From positions 186,001 through 250,000 of the forward strand of contig JAIOPI010000004.1 of NCBI GenBank assembly GCA_021413965.1: a stretch of DNA of 64,000 bases, read 5' to 3'. Numbering within the stretch: the first letter of the stretch is position 1; every line of letters begins with the position of its first letter. Below are positions 25,287-33,976 of this stretch, piece after piece. This DNA comes from Lentisphaerota bacterium. GTDB taxonomy: Bacteria; Verrucomicrobiota; Kiritimatiellia; UBA8416; JAIOPI01. Under the pieces are notes generated by a model. The model ran no database searches and was not told the origin of the DNA. It saw nothing but the letters and a program-made list of their open reading frames with translations. The translations under genes and the position numbers were made by a program.

Positions 25287-25741
25287 TGACAGCCGCCAGC
25301 ATGGCTGTGCCTGCAGCTTTGGAGCAGGAGATTCGCCGTGCCCATGCGGCCATATGGGAAGACTGGTTTGGAGGTCATGGCTGTTCACTGGCAACGCTTG
25401 AGATCGAGGTGAACGATCAGAATTCCCCAGGGTTTAGTCCATCGAAGAATCTGATCTACCTGCCCCTCTGTTCTGGTGACGCAACCCAGTATGCACCGCA
25501 AGGACTGTACGCAGATGATGAACGATGGCGGGTGTGGAAGCAGGCTCTAGTTCATGAAATGCTTCACGAATACGAACACAAGGTTGTGAAGCAGCCCAGC
25601 GACGAAGGAAAGAGTATCAGGGCTACCCACAAAGTTATCTTTGATCCCACGGCATTGCATGGGGACTTGTTCTATTCGGCGATTGCAGAAAAGGCTGCCT
25701 ACTTTGGGCTTGGCCAAGAACAATTCAGGGACACGTTGTGA
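25283..25741 (+). CDS. Putative zinc metallopeptidase (HExxH)
   Basis: 152 residues. ALVHEMLHEYEHKVV contains HEMLH plus a further EYEH, giving HExxHxxxH, a metzincin/SprT-like zinc site with a third His ligand. N-terminal residues are unremarkable; SPSKNLIYLPLCSGD looks like a strand before the active-site helix. No signal peptide, so it acts in the cytoplasm. ATG 25283 overlaps the XRE gene's stop. It might cleave or inactivate the HTH protein encoded with it (inference from coupling); SprT-like DNA-repair peptidase is the alternative. Confidence 0.65.
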   Translation: MMTAASMAVPAALEQEIRRAHAAIWEDWFGGHGCSLATLEIEVNDQNSPGFSPSKNLIYLPLCSGDATQYAPQGLYADDERWRVWKQALVHEMLHEYEHKVVKQPSDEGKSIRATHKVIFDPTALHGDLFYSAIAEKAAYFGLGQEQFRDTL

Positions 25742-26000
25742 TGCGGTGCCGCAGGTTTATCACCTTCCCATTGACCCCACTCTGCTCCAGCGCCCTGACA
25801 TTCTGCTCCCCATAAGCAACCAGGCATGATGGTGCCCCACCATTGTGCTCAGCCTTTCGGCCAGCTCATCCATGCTGGTTCCACCCGTCAGGCTCATTTT
25901 CCTGCCCAGATCATTTTCCACCATGAATGGCGTTGACGAAACACATCGCCGAGCGTTAACGATCCCACCAGAATCGCAACGCCCATTCAGGAGGAAAATC

Positions 26001-26480
26001 ATGTTCACCAGTGAGCAAGTGCAGAATGGAGCCAAGTCGGCCAAGAGCATTGCGGACGTAGCCAGAGCCTTAGGAATCAAGGACACCAAGAGTGGCCGCA
26101 CGGGCAAGCTGCTCAGGGGGCTTATGCCCAACCTGGTTGAGGTGCTGAAGCAGAATCGTGGTGAAGCCAAGGCTTCCACTGAGTCCATGGCCAGTGCTGT
26201 GCCTGCTCAGGATTCTCCCATGGGCAAGAACCCCTACAGGCCTGGCTCGGCTTATCATGCCATCTTTGACGAGGGATCGAAGCGGTTCTGGGTGAGGGCC
26301 GAACTCATTGCCCATGTCGCCAAGATGACCAAGGGCACCCAGAAGACCATTGGCTTCAGCTTGGCGGTGCTGATGAATGCCAAACAGCAGAGCAACGGAG
26401 GGCGTTCTTCAGTCCTGAAAGATGACCAGAACCGCATCAAGCTGGTGGCCATCCCTCCCAAGGCCGCCAAGGCTGCCTGA
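26001..26480 (+). CDS. Hypothetical protein with possible N-terminal HTH
   Basis: 159 residues; ATG 26001 has a strong GAGGA Shine-Dalgarno 9 bases upstream, which rejects the earlier in-frame ATG at 25845. The N-terminus (SIADVARALGIKDTKSGRTG) resembles a short DNA-binding helical segment, and the rest (KMTKGTQKTIGFSLAVLMNA) is unassigned. Ends in a Lys/Ala-rich tail. The 259-bp gap upstream (25742-26000) contains no other gene I can support. Confidence 0.6.
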   Translation: MFTSEQVQNGAKSAKSIADVARALGIKDTKSGRTGKLLRGLMPNLVEVLKQNRGEAKASTESMASAVPAQDSPMGKNPYRPGSAYHAIFDEGSKRFWVRAELIAHVAKMTKGTQKTIGFSLAVLMNAKQQSNGGRSSVLKDDQNRIKLVAIPPKAAKAA

Positions 26481-26502
26481 GCACCAGACACGGCAATCCG
26501 CC

Positions 26503-27078
26503 ATGACTGACTCACCCCAAGAGCAGGAGGAGGACGTGTTGGAGACTCCAAGCCCCACTTCTGTTCTGACCCTGGGGAAATTGCTCATCGAGCGGTCGCA
26601 ACCATTCGGAAAGCACGCTTCCCCCAGCAGGATCGCAGAGGTGGCGATTCAAGCCAGAACCTTTCTGGGGACATCCAACAGGGCAGAAGGATTGCTGACC
26701 AAGGACAAGTCTGGCCATCCGTCTCTCATCCAGACCTACGTGCTTGCGGTTGTCGTTTACCAGACATTCCTGTGTGAAAGCGTAGCATTCATCTGCTTCG
26801 TTTCCACGGTTGTGGGTGGCAGCAAGAGTGTTCGTGCAGTGCTTGAGGCTAGGCGTGCTGCCCATGTCCTCATTATGAACGGGGCTCTCATGTACAAGGA
26901 CAACAAGACCACCTGCCAGGGTTGGAATGGGATGCTTTACCCCACGCGGAGGGTTTTTGCCCTTATGGAACTGTGCGGTGGAAGACATCCCCCCATCTTC
27001 ACCCAAGCCACTCTAGCCACGAGGATTTCAAGGGGCAGGGAGCAGGGAAATGATGGCCAGTATCAGGGGGTCAAATGA
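26503..27078 (+). CDS. Hypothetical protein
   Basis: 191 residues from ATG 26503, 22 bp after the preceding gene and likely co-transcribed. Begins with an acidic stretch; the middle is hydrophobic (IQTYVLAVVVYQTFLCESVA, FICFVSTVVGG), possibly one membrane helix. No family recognised. Earlier in-frame ATG at 26422 lies inside the upstream gene. Confidence 0.5.
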   Translation: MTDSPQEQEEDVLETPSPTSVLTLGKLLIERSQPFGKHASPSRIAEVAIQARTFLGTSNRAEGLLTKDKSGHPSLIQTYVLAVVVYQTFLCESVAFICFVSTVVGGSKSVRAVLEARRAAHVLIMNGALMYKDNKTTCQGWNGMLYPTRRVFALMELCGGRHPPIFTQATLATRISRGREQGNDGQYQGVK

Positions 27079-27104
27079 GCCAGAAAATGGGGCGGAAATG
27101 AAAA

Positions 27105-27183
27105 GGGATATCCCCTGCTGGGAAATCAGGCTGGCGACCTCTCCAACGGTCATGCTTTCGGTGGAACAACGGTGGATATCCAC
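27105..27183. promoter_or_regulatory. Two GGATATCC-centred palindromes
   Basis: GGGATATCCC at 27105-27114 and GTGGATATCCAC at 27172-27183, 67 bp apart centre to centre, upstream of the pentapeptide-repeat gene at 27291. Shared core and spacing near six helical turns suggest a dimeric regulator site, without further proof. The remainder of 27079-27290 shows no gene. Confidence 0.35.
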
Positions 27184-27290
27184 GGCAGCAAATAGGCACT
27201 TTCTAGGAAAATGAGACCAGAAATGCCCCGCGAACCCGCTCCTCACCCCAAACGACGGATAAATGACTGTGTTCACAGTGGGGCCAGAGA

Positions 27291-27902
27291 ATGAACCGTC
27301 AGGCTGTCATCGACATAGACCTTGGGGCTGACTTGTTGATGGCCATTCTTCCCCTACCGAATGGGTCTGAGGTTTGGAACGAGTTGGTGACCAACCTGTG
27401 GAGATCCAAGCTCCTGTCCAGTGTTTGGAGCGACTGTGAGCCTGAACCAATTTTGTGCATAGGCATAGACCTTTCCAACAGTGACCTCAGCGGCCGCAGC
27501 CTGGATGGTTACGACCTGAGCAGGTGCTGGTCGGAGGGCACGAACTTCTCCAACGCCTCAATGCAGGGTGCTCACGTCGGCTGCTGCCCCAGAGCCCAAT
27601 TCGTTGGATCTGGCCTGATTGGAGCCGTGTTTTCAGGTGAAGTCACTGGGGTGGATTTCACAGGAGCCAACCTTCAGGGCACCAGGTGGGAGGACTGCTG
27701 CTACGATATTGGCGATCCACCTAAGCTGCCAGCCACCATTCTGAAGAAATGTCGGGCTGTTCCAGCAGATGTGCCCCACAAGGCCACTGGCAGCCCCAGA
27801 ATCCAGCCTGTTTCATGTAGGGCTCGCCTGATCCTGCCCTCAGCCCCAAGGGCATCAAGGGCTTCTAATGAGATCAGGCGGGATTCTGGGAAGGAGCCAT
27901 GA
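27291..27902 (+). CDS. Pentapeptide-repeat protein
   Basis: 203 residues. Repeats A/S-x-L/F-x-x run from about residue 60 to 130: LSNSDLSGRSLDGYDLSRC, GTNFSNASMQGAHVG and VDFTGANLQGTRWEDC. They would form a right-handed beta-helix of four to five coils, short for the family. The C-terminal 60 residues are basic and unstructured. Pentapeptide proteins can mimic DNA and protect gyrase, or act as scaffolds; no basis to choose. ATG 27291 is the first start. Confidence 0.7.
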   Translation: MNRQAVIDIDLGADLLMAILPLPNGSEVWNELVTNLWRSKLLSSVWSDCEPEPILCIGIDLSNSDLSGRSLDGYDLSRCWSEGTNFSNASMQGAHVGCCPRAQFVGSGLIGAVFSGEVTGVDFTGANLQGTRWEDCCYDIGDPPKLPATILKKCRAVPADVPHKATGSPRIQPVSCRARLILPSAPRASRASNEIRRDSGKEP

Positions 27903-27982
27903 ACTGCTGTGTCCCCAGGAGGAGCTTGGTCACTGCAGGTGGCTGGATGTCCACCGAGGGCAGGTTCCACTCCGTTGGCCAA

Positions 27983-28216
27983 TCAGAGGCTAGCATCCCT
28001 GAAGAGATCAGAGGGCTTGCACTTCAGGGCTCTGCACAGCTTCATCCAAGTCCCCACCGTTGGGTTCCTGTAGCCCCCTTCGATGCTGACCACGTAGTTC
28101 CTGTGCAGATCAGCGAACTCAGCCAGCTTCTCCTGAGTCATCCCAAGTCGTTCCCGCCTGACCCGTATGGCAAGGCCAAGGTCACGCTTATACTGAGGGC
28201 GGCTTCCAGCTTTCAC
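27983..28216 (-). CDS. XRE (Cro/CI-type) transcriptional regulator
   Basis: 77-residue single HTH domain: LGLAIRVRRERLGMTQEKLA, then DLHRNYVVSIEGGYRNPTVG and KLCRALKCKPSDLF. This is a textbook SinR/Cro-type fold. Divergent to the large SEL1 gene; a near-perfect palindrome 34-52 bp upstream of its ATG is a likely operator, so it may repress both itself and the SEL1 gene. Confidence 0.9.
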   Translation of the reverse strand: MKAGSRPQYKRDLGLAIRVRRERLGMTQEKLAEFADLHRNYVVSIEGGYRNPTVGTWMKLCRALKCKPSDLFRDASL

Positions 28217-28249
28217 CCCACGAGCACACCAGAATGGTGCGGGCTTGAC

Positions 28250-28268
28250 TGCACACTATAGTGGTGCA
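28250..28268. promoter_or_regulatory. Palindromic operator candidate
   Basis: TGCAC and GTGCA arms enclosing the palindrome ACTATAGT with one extra G. It sits between the XRE regulator (leftward) and the SEL1 gene (rightward), where a Cro-type dimer site is expected. A TTGACT at 28245-28250 overlaps its left edge and could be a rightward -35 box; TATAGT on the minus strand could be a leftward -10. Confidence 0.5.
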
Positions 28269-28329
28269 TCATGATGGGCCGAAGGCTGAAGCATGTCCGT
28301 TCCACCCATTTGAGTGACAGGAACCAGTA

Positions 28330-31182
28330 ATGGCGAGCATCACTTGGGATTGCCCACACTGCCAGCAGAACCTTGAGGCTGAGCAGGACATGGCTGGTGA
28401 GCAGATTGACTGCCCAACCTGTGGGAAAAGCATTTGGGTTCCTGAAACTGACAAGAAGGGGCCGAAGTTAAGACTCAGGAAGCAGCCCACCGCCCCCCCC
28501 TCCAGGGGCCACCATAATGGAGCAATGACAGATGAAGCACATGCTGCTACAGGCATCGTTTTTGCTGCCTTCGCCATACCCGCCGTTCTCGGCGTCCTAA
28601 TATTGCTAGCTCGATTGGTGGCAGGGCCAAATCCGACCAGGCTGTGGGCGATCATCCCAAAGCCATGGTTCCTGATGTACCTACTCTTGGGCTTTATTGG
28701 GTTCGTCCTTACAGCCAACCATTTCGAAAAGCTTGTTTCAGCCAAACCCCATACTTCTCCTTCTCCGCTTAAGAGCATAGGAGCAACCTCGGCGGTGGTC
28801 ACCGTTCTCATGTGCCTTGCAATGGTCATCATGCTCCAATGGAGCCACAGCAACATGGTGACACAACGGTTTGACAACGCCATCAGACTTGCTGATGAGG
28901 CAGCTCAGCGGGGGCACCCCGAAAATGCCATCCCTCCATTGGTGCAAGTGGTTGCCTGGTATCCAGACTTTGGGGCTGTCTCCCATGTGCAAGACCTGAT
29001 TGCACAGCGGCACCACGATGTGGCGGAAAAGTTCAGGCAGACCGCCAAGACCCCAAAACCTCAGGTTGCTTCAACGGCAGCCCCAGAGCCGTCAGCTATA
29101 CCCGTATCGCCAAAGGATGTTTCCCCAGTGATCAGCGATCTGGTCAGAAGGGCTCAAAGCGGTATCGCTCAGGCTCAGTACGAACTGGGCAGGAAGTACG
29201 AAGACGGCGATGGGGTCAGCACAAATTCAGAGAAGGCGTTTGAGTGGATCACCAAGGCAGCACAACAGGGATTCACGGATGCAGAAAAACAATTGGGGGA
29301 TATATACCGAGACGGAATTGGGGTTCAGATCAATCTACCCTTAGCGCTTCACTGGTATCTGAAGGCCGCAAACAAGGGTCATGCCAAGGCTCAAGTACAG
29401 GTTGGGGAGAGATACTGGTTTGGAGAGGGAACGGCAACAAATACAACATTGGCCGTTGAATGGTTTCGCAAGGCTGCCATTCAGGGCAATGCCTATGCCC
29501 AGCACAACCTTGGTTACGCGTACGAAAATGGAATAGCAGTCCCTCGTGACATGGGTGAAGCCCTTCGCTGGTACAAGTCAGCAGCGAACAAGGGGCAGGT
29601 AAATGCACTTCTGCGTCTTGGTGACTCCTACGCCACTGGTGATCTTCTTGATAAAGACCTTACTGTGGCTTTCAGCTTCTATCTGCGCGCCGCAGAGGCG
29701 GGGCAGCCACGGGCACAGCGAATGGTTGGCTCATACCTCTCCCTGGGCACAGGAGTGGACATTGACACACAAGCGGCTGCTGACTGGTTCCGCAAGGCCG
29801 CGGAAAATGGAGATGTTGTTGGGATGCGGTGCTTCGGCTTCTCCCTGGCTAATGGGGTCGGAGTAGAACGGAATGCTCACGCTGGCGTTGATTGGCTGAG
29901 AAGGGCTGCCGAGCAAAATGATGCTGCGGCACAGCGTCGGCTTGGCTACGCCTATGATCTAGGGGAAGGTGTTAAGCAGGATTTCGCCCAAGCGGCACAC
30001 TGGTATCAAGCCGCCGCCGACCAGGGGGACGCCATTGCACAGTGCGATCTAGGAAGTTTCTATCTCAACGGGAAAGGTGTGGCTGAGGATGCCCAACAAG
30101 CCGCTTCGCTTTACCTCAGCAGTGCCACACAAGGCAACGTTAATGCTCAATACTTCTTGGGTCTGTGTAACCTGCATGGAGACGGAGTCCCTGTCGACTA
30201 TCAGGCTGCTGGCAGATGGTTTCTCAAGGCCGCTGAACAAGGAGACTCTGATGCGCAGTATCACCTGGGGTGGATGTACTACAATGGACGAGGCGTTCAC
30301 CCCGATGAAAGCAAGGGTTTGTACTGGATCAATAAGGCAGCTACTCAGGGTGTTGTGCTTGCGGTTGCCTTTCTTACGGATCTTAAAGCTCAGGCAGCAT
30401 CACAGAACATCTTCAGAACCACCATCTTCGGCCAGTCTTATCAGAGCATAAGCAGGGCTCTGGGCGAAGGTAAGCTCAAGTCGTACTCCTCTGGGATTTC
30501 AAGGTCATGGCACGACCCGACAGGGTTCAGAGTGTTAGTCACCTACATTAATGGCACTGCCGAGTGGGTAAGTTACTCCAAAGCCGAAGGTGAATTCACC
30601 AGAAACGAACTAGAGCAGATCCTTCAGAGCAACGCTCAGGGGCGGCAGTGGGGGTACTACGACACGGGTTGGTTACGAGCAGGTTTCCCTGAGGTGTCAG
30701 CAGTTCTCCATACAGTCGGCATGCTGAGAGGAAGCTTTGTCATCTCGACGAAGGAAGGAGACCATGCATCAATTGCTGCCAGCAAAGAGGAATGGAGTCG
30801 GGGTTCCAGCAGCGTCAGCCCCTCCACATCCCAAGCCGAATCGAGTGACCGCTCATCCCATGACATCTCCCCAGGCTCCTCCCAGCCACCTCAGTGGCGG
30901 GTAAATGAACGAGGTATAGACGACGGCGTCAGGGTGTTCGACGAGAATCAGTATCTTGCCCAGCACTATGGCCGCTTTGGCGGTTCTTTTGACACCTTGA
31001 CAGAAGCCAGACAGAAGGCAAAAGCACTGAACACCCAGCAGACCTACAACCTGGATGCGATGAAGGAGGCTGTAGTGATGGGGGGGGCGGGTTCGAGTTC
31101 TGGTTATGGGGACTTTGAGGTGGGCAGGTGGAAATACACTTTCGACGGGAGCATCAGCAAGTTCGTCGTGTACATGAAATGA
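28330..31182 (+). CDS. Zinc-ribbon/transmembrane/SEL1-repeat protein
   Basis: 950 residues. A C-x2-C...C-x2-C ribbon lies at residues 8-31 (CPHC, CPTC). Three hydrophobic helices follow at about 74-96, 110-130 and 155-172. Eleven consecutive 36-residue SEL1 repeats run from about residue 275 to 675 (for example AYAQHNLGYAYENGIAVPRD), giving a solenoid for protein binding. The C-terminal ~270 residues hold a possible DNA- or substrate-binding module (WHDPTGFRVLVTYINGTAEW) and end in GRWKYTFDGSISKFVVYMK. Large, clean frame with no stops. SEL1 proteins serve as adaptors in signalling or envelope stress; a role in the island is unknown, but topology suggests a membrane sensor. Confidence 0.85.
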   Translation: MASITWDCPHCQQNLEAEQDMAGEQIDCPTCGKSIWVPETDKKGPKLRLRKQPTAPPSRGHHNGAMTDEAHAATGIVFAAFAIPAVLGVLILLARLVAGPNPTRLWAIIPKPWFLMYLLLGFIGFVLTANHFEKLVSAKPHTSPSPLKSIGATSAVVTVLMCLAMVIMLQWSHSNMVTQRFDNAIRLADEAAQRGHPENAIPPLVQVVAWYPDFGAVSHVQDLIAQRHHDVAEKFRQTAKTPKPQVASTAAPEPSAIPVSPKDVSPVISDLVRRAQSGIAQAQYELGRKYEDGDGVSTNSEKAFEWITKAAQQGFTDAEKQLGDIYRDGIGVQINLPLALHWYLKAANKGHAKAQVQVGERYWFGEGTATNTTLAVEWFRKAAIQGNAYAQHNLGYAYENGIAVPRDMGEALRWYKSAANKGQVNALLRLGDSYATGDLLDKDLTVAFSFYLRAAEAGQPRAQRMVGSYLSLGTGVDIDTQAAADWFRKAAENGDVVGMRCFGFSLANGVGVERNAHAGVDWLRRAAEQNDAAAQRRLGYAYDLGEGVKQDFAQAAHWYQAAADQGDAIAQCDLGSFYLNGKGVAEDAQQAASLYLSSATQGNVNAQYFLGLCNLHGDGVPVDYQAAGRWFLKAAEQGDSDAQYHLGWMYYNGRGVHPDESKGLYWINKAATQGVVLAVAFLTDLKAQAASQNIFRTTIFGQSYQSISRALGEGKLKSYSSGISRSWHDPTGFRVLVTYINGTAEWVSYSKAEGEFTRNELEQILQSNAQGRQWGYYDTGWLRAGFPEVSAVLHTVGMLRGSFVISTKEGDHASIAASKEEWSRGSSSVSPSTSQAESSDRSSHDISPGSSQPPQWRVNERGIDDGVRVFDENQYLAQHYGRFGGSFDTLTEARQKAKALNTQQTYNLDAMKEAVVMGGAGSSSGYGDFEVGRWKYTFDGSISKFVVYMK

Positions 31183-31374
31183 TCAGCAATGACCACCAAG
31201 CTCCTCCAGCATCCCCAGCGGCTGGTTCCGCTCAATCTTTCCTGCCCTGATTCCACCTTCGGCGTTGACTGCAGCCCCCACGAAGCGGCGTCATGCTTGT
31301 AGAGAAAAACGTCCCTTTCGTGGGACATCAATGCAAGCGTCCCAAAAGGGCTGAAACATTAGGAAATCAAGGCC

Positions 31375-32007
31375 ATGATTTCAGCACCTTTTACTGAACA
31401 GGCAAAATCCATGAAACGAGCACTCATCTACGGCCGTGTCAGCACCCATGACCAGGAAGCAGACAACCAGGTTCGCCAGCTCAAGGAGTATGCCCACTCC
31501 CAAGGGTGGACTCTGGTTGATGTGATCATTGACGTTGCTTCAGGTGGCTCTGGGAGGAATGTCCGTGGTGGTCTGGATCAGGTTTTCAATTTTGCCCATC
31601 AACGGAAATTTGATGTGCTTCTATTCTGGAGCCTTTGCCGTCTGAGTCGTGAAGGTAGCCGCACCACCATTGGTTACCTCCAGCAGCTGGAATCCCATGG
31701 GGTGGACTGGCACAGTTTCACGGAGCCCTACATCTCCAGCCTGGGGATCTTTGCTGATGCAATAATCGCACTGCTATCCGCTCTCAATCGGCAGGAGAGA
31801 GTGCGTATTGGGGAGCGGACAAGGGCAGGACTGGAAAGGGCGCGGGCTGACGGGAAGAGGCTGGGCAGGCCACCCACGGATGCCAGCAGGATCACCAGGG
31901 CATCTGCCCTGAGGGCTCAGAAAATGTCGTTTGCCCAGATCGGCAGGGAGATGGGGATTTCAAGGGGGCGGGCTTTCCAGATGGTGAAGGAAGGAGCCGC
32001 ACAGTGA
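31375..32007 (+). CDS. Serine recombinase (resolvase family)
   Basis: 210 residues from ATG 31375, which has AGGAAA 12 bases upstream; ATG 31411 (MKRALIYGRVST) is an alternative start. N-terminal resolvase domain: YGRVSTHDQEADNQ with catalytic Ser, FDVLLFWSLCRLSREGSRTT with the conserved Arg pair, and the long E-helix. A short HTH follows (QIGREMGISRGRAFQMVKEG). Size and domain order fit small resolvases or invertases that resolve dimers or invert DNA. No cognate res site was identified. It reads into a small membrane protein gene with a 4-bp overlap. Confidence 0.88.
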   Translation: MISAPFTEQAKSMKRALIYGRVSTHDQEADNQVRQLKEYAHSQGWTLVDVIIDVASGGSGRNVRGGLDQVFNFAHQRKFDVLLFWSLCRLSREGSRTTIGYLQQLESHGVDWHSFTEPYISSLGIFADAIIALLSALNRQERVRIGERTRAGLERARADGKRLGRPPTDASRITRASALRAQKMSFAQIGREMGISRGRAFQMVKEGAAQ

Positions 32008-32363
32008 CCAGTCAACAGCCCGCCGAAAGAGCAGCAGGTACTGAGTGGGCTCCCAGGCTGACTGCACCAAACATCGTTCTCCTCTGCCTGCTCATGCTCA
32101 TCATCGGCTGGGAGGCACGGGGCATCAAGGAGAGGAACAGGTGTGATGAGTTGCTGGATGCTCGCCTTGTTCAGGCCATCGTCTATGGGGTCTGTTCTGG
32201 ATGGCTGACGTTTAATGGGGATGCAGTGGCCTCTGCGGCAGAGGTGGAGCCTACTGCTTCTCCTCCGTCTCCAGCTCGGCCAGGATCTGATGGGCATTCT
32301 TCCCCACAGCATCCAGTAACTCCCGTGGCTTCAGCTCAGGATGCTTGGCACCCCAATACCTGA
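32004..32363 (+). CDS. Small single-pass membrane protein
   Basis: 119 residues starting at GTG 32004, overlapping the resolvase stop (GTGA). One hydrophobic helix at about residues 23-40 (NIVLLCLLMLIIGWEA), then a Pro/Ser-rich tail. The last 110 bp overlap the opposing gene at 32251-32760, so the C-terminus may be non-conserved. Unknown function. Confidence 0.45.
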   Translation: MTSQQPAERAAGTEWAPRLTAPNIVLLCLLMLIIGWEARGIKERNRCDELLDARLVQAIVYGVCSGWLTFNGDAVASAAEVEPTASPPSPARPGSDGHSSPQHPVTPVASAQDAWHPNT

Positions 32364-32760
32364 CAGCCTGCAAGAATCCCACAGGGGCACCCATCATGCC
32401 CATCAGGTGCTCCATGGTTGACTCGACAGCAGCTGAGTCTTCCAGATCAATGAGCCTCTCCTTGGGCAACCCATCAAATGTTGTGTGGGGATCATGCAGG
32501 TTGTCTGCTGGAATGGCATCCACGAAGACGAAACGGCAAGCTTTGGTGGCCAGAGCCCAAATGAAGAACTCATGAGTGGACTGTTGTTCATGCTGCTGGC
32601 TGCCACCTTGGGACTGAAGCCACTGTTCCACTGCGGCACGACCTGTCCAGACCATGATGCACGTCTGCTTCCTGCTGTCCATCCATGTCGCCGTGTTTGG
32701 GGGTGCCATGTAGGGGGAAGTCAGGACGAAAATGGATTGGGGCAGGTCAGCAGTTCGCAT
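32251..32760 (-). CDS. Hypothetical protein
   Basis: 169 residues, last of a leftward series from 35299. N-terminal half beta-like (FVLTSPYMAPPNTATWMDSR), middle FFIWALATKACRFVFVDAIP, C-terminus acidic and helical ending ELETEEKQ. No family recognised. It overlaps a small membrane protein gene tail to tail; codon character supports this one more strongly. Confidence 0.5.
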   Translation of the reverse strand: MRTADLPQSIFVLTSPYMAPPNTATWMDSRKQTCIMVWTGRAAVEQWLQSQGGSQQHEQQSTHEFFIWALATKACRFVFVDAIPADNLHDPHTTFDGLPKERLIDLEDSAAVESTMEHLMGMMGAPVGFLQAVRYWGAKHPELKPRELLDAVGKNAHQILAELETEEKQ

Positions 32761-32817
32761 GAGGATGCTGTATCAAGCCGCAGGAATGGGAGCAATGGTG
32801 ATCGGGCTTTGTGCCAA

Positions 32818-33432
32818 TTATTTCGGTCTCATGGCCTGGATGAACTCTGGAAGTTCACCAAGTCCACCCCATTCCTTTGGCACAAGGAAGTGGTTTGAGG
32901 GGCTGATGAGCCGTGTGAAGTGCTGGCAGATATTTGCAGTGTTCACCTGCTCCAGCGGCATGGCGGTGTTCATGCCAATGGGCACAACATGGCAGAGCTT
33001 CCAACCATGGACGTTCACACTGAATTTGCCCAAGGGGCACTTGTAAGTAGCTGTCTTCATCTCCTCGGATTTCAGTGCAAGTGCGATTGGTATGGCATCC
33101 TGCTTCATCCACTGTTGAATGTCCTGCATGCCAGGCACAATCCCAAGGGTTGCCAGGTAGCATGCCCATTGGGCTGGTGAGTTGTCTGTGATGACCAGCC
33201 TGCGGCCAGAGCTGTGAGTCGTCACGTTGCCACGTAGTCCACCCTTCCTGACAAGGAGTGGCAGGGAATCGTCATCGCACCATGCCTTGGCAAGTTCATC
33301 CCAGCCATGAAGGACTGCTGGTTCAACTACGGGGCGGCTGGTGCTGTTCCTCCAGGCCACCCCCAGTTCGGCAATGCGGGCTGCGGTGTCACTGGGCAAT
33401 GGAGATGGGCATGCTGGGAATGATTTGCTCAA
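32818..33432 (-). CDS. Hypothetical protein, likely TTG start
   Basis: The open frame extends to 33576 but overlaps the upstream gene, which ends at 33455, and the overlap region is poor. TTG 33432 has AGGGG 9 bases upstream and yields 204 residues beginning LSKSFPACPSPLPSDTAARI. Features: WCDDDSLPLLVRKGG and RRLVITDNSPAQWACYLATL, the latter strand-rich, and a C-terminal LVPKEWGGLGELPEF. Unknown. If TTG is not used, a frameshift near 33450 would be the alternative. Confidence 0.45.
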   Translation of the reverse strand: MSKSFPACPSPLPSDTAARIAELGVAWRNSTSRPVVEPAVLHGWDELAKAWCDDDSLPLLVRKGGLRGNVTTHSSGRRLVITDNSPAQWACYLATLGIVPGMQDIQQWMKQDAIPIALALKSEEMKTATYKCPLGKFSVNVHGWKLCHVVPIGMNTAMPLEQVNTANICQHFTRLISPSNHFLVPKEWGGLGELPEFIQAMRPK

Positions 33433-33454
33433 GCTTGTTGTACCCCTGTATCCA

Positions 33455-33973
33455 TCACCCAAACACCCTACCGAATCTGCCCCTGAAATCCGTGATCTCA
33501 CTGCACCCACCCAGCACGATCTTCCCAGCCTGATCCTTGGTGAACGAATCCACCCAACAGTTTGCCCACCCGTCACGACTCTGGGCAGAACACATCAGGC
33601 ATTCCATTCTGTCAGCTGGCCTGAGCTGGCTGACTGTCATCTCCCCAGCCATTAGTTGCTTCACCGTGTGGTCGCCAGGCTGCTTGGCCATGTGAACCCA
33701 TGCCTCCACCACATGGATGAGCCCATAGATGTAGTGCTCATGGATGTGCCGGCGAAGCCAAGTTGCCTCCTGTTCGCGATCCTTCCCGCTCCACTGCACC
33801 AAGTGCCCTTGGCCGTTCAGGGGCATGAAGAAAAACATCTCAGTGTGGTGCCCATCCTGAAGGAGCACCGCCTTGGCTTGCTCATGGATGGAGATGGCGA
33901 ATCGTTTGAAGGAGTCCAGGGGTGCAGCGGGATTCCACTGGGTGGCTGTAATGGATACGGCAGTGGTCTTCAT
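33455..33973 (-). CDS. Hypothetical protein
   Basis: 172 residues from ATG 33973, 3 bp after the preceding gene's stop. Contains EMFFFMPLNGQGHLVQWSGK and a His-rich helical middle (LRRHIHEHYIYGLIHVVEAW). C-terminal cysteines (ECLMCSAQSRDGWANCWVDS) might bind metal. No family recognised. Part of the leftward 35299-32251 transcript. Confidence 0.5.
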   Translation of the reverse strand: MKTTAVSITATQWNPAAPLDSFKRFAISIHEQAKAVLLQDGHHTEMFFFMPLNGQGHLVQWSGKDREQEATWLRRHIHEHYIYGLIHVVEAWVHMAKQPGDHTVKQLMAGEMTVSQLRPADRMECLMCSAQSRDGWANCWVDSFTKDQAGKIVLGGCSEITDFRGRFGRVFG

Positions 33974-33976
33974 GGT

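Noticed and set aside
31311..31326. GTCCC/GGGAC hairpin followed by a T-tract on the minus strand
   Set aside because: No leftward gene lies upstream of it and it is in the wrong orientation to terminate the SEL1 gene, so a terminator role is not supported.
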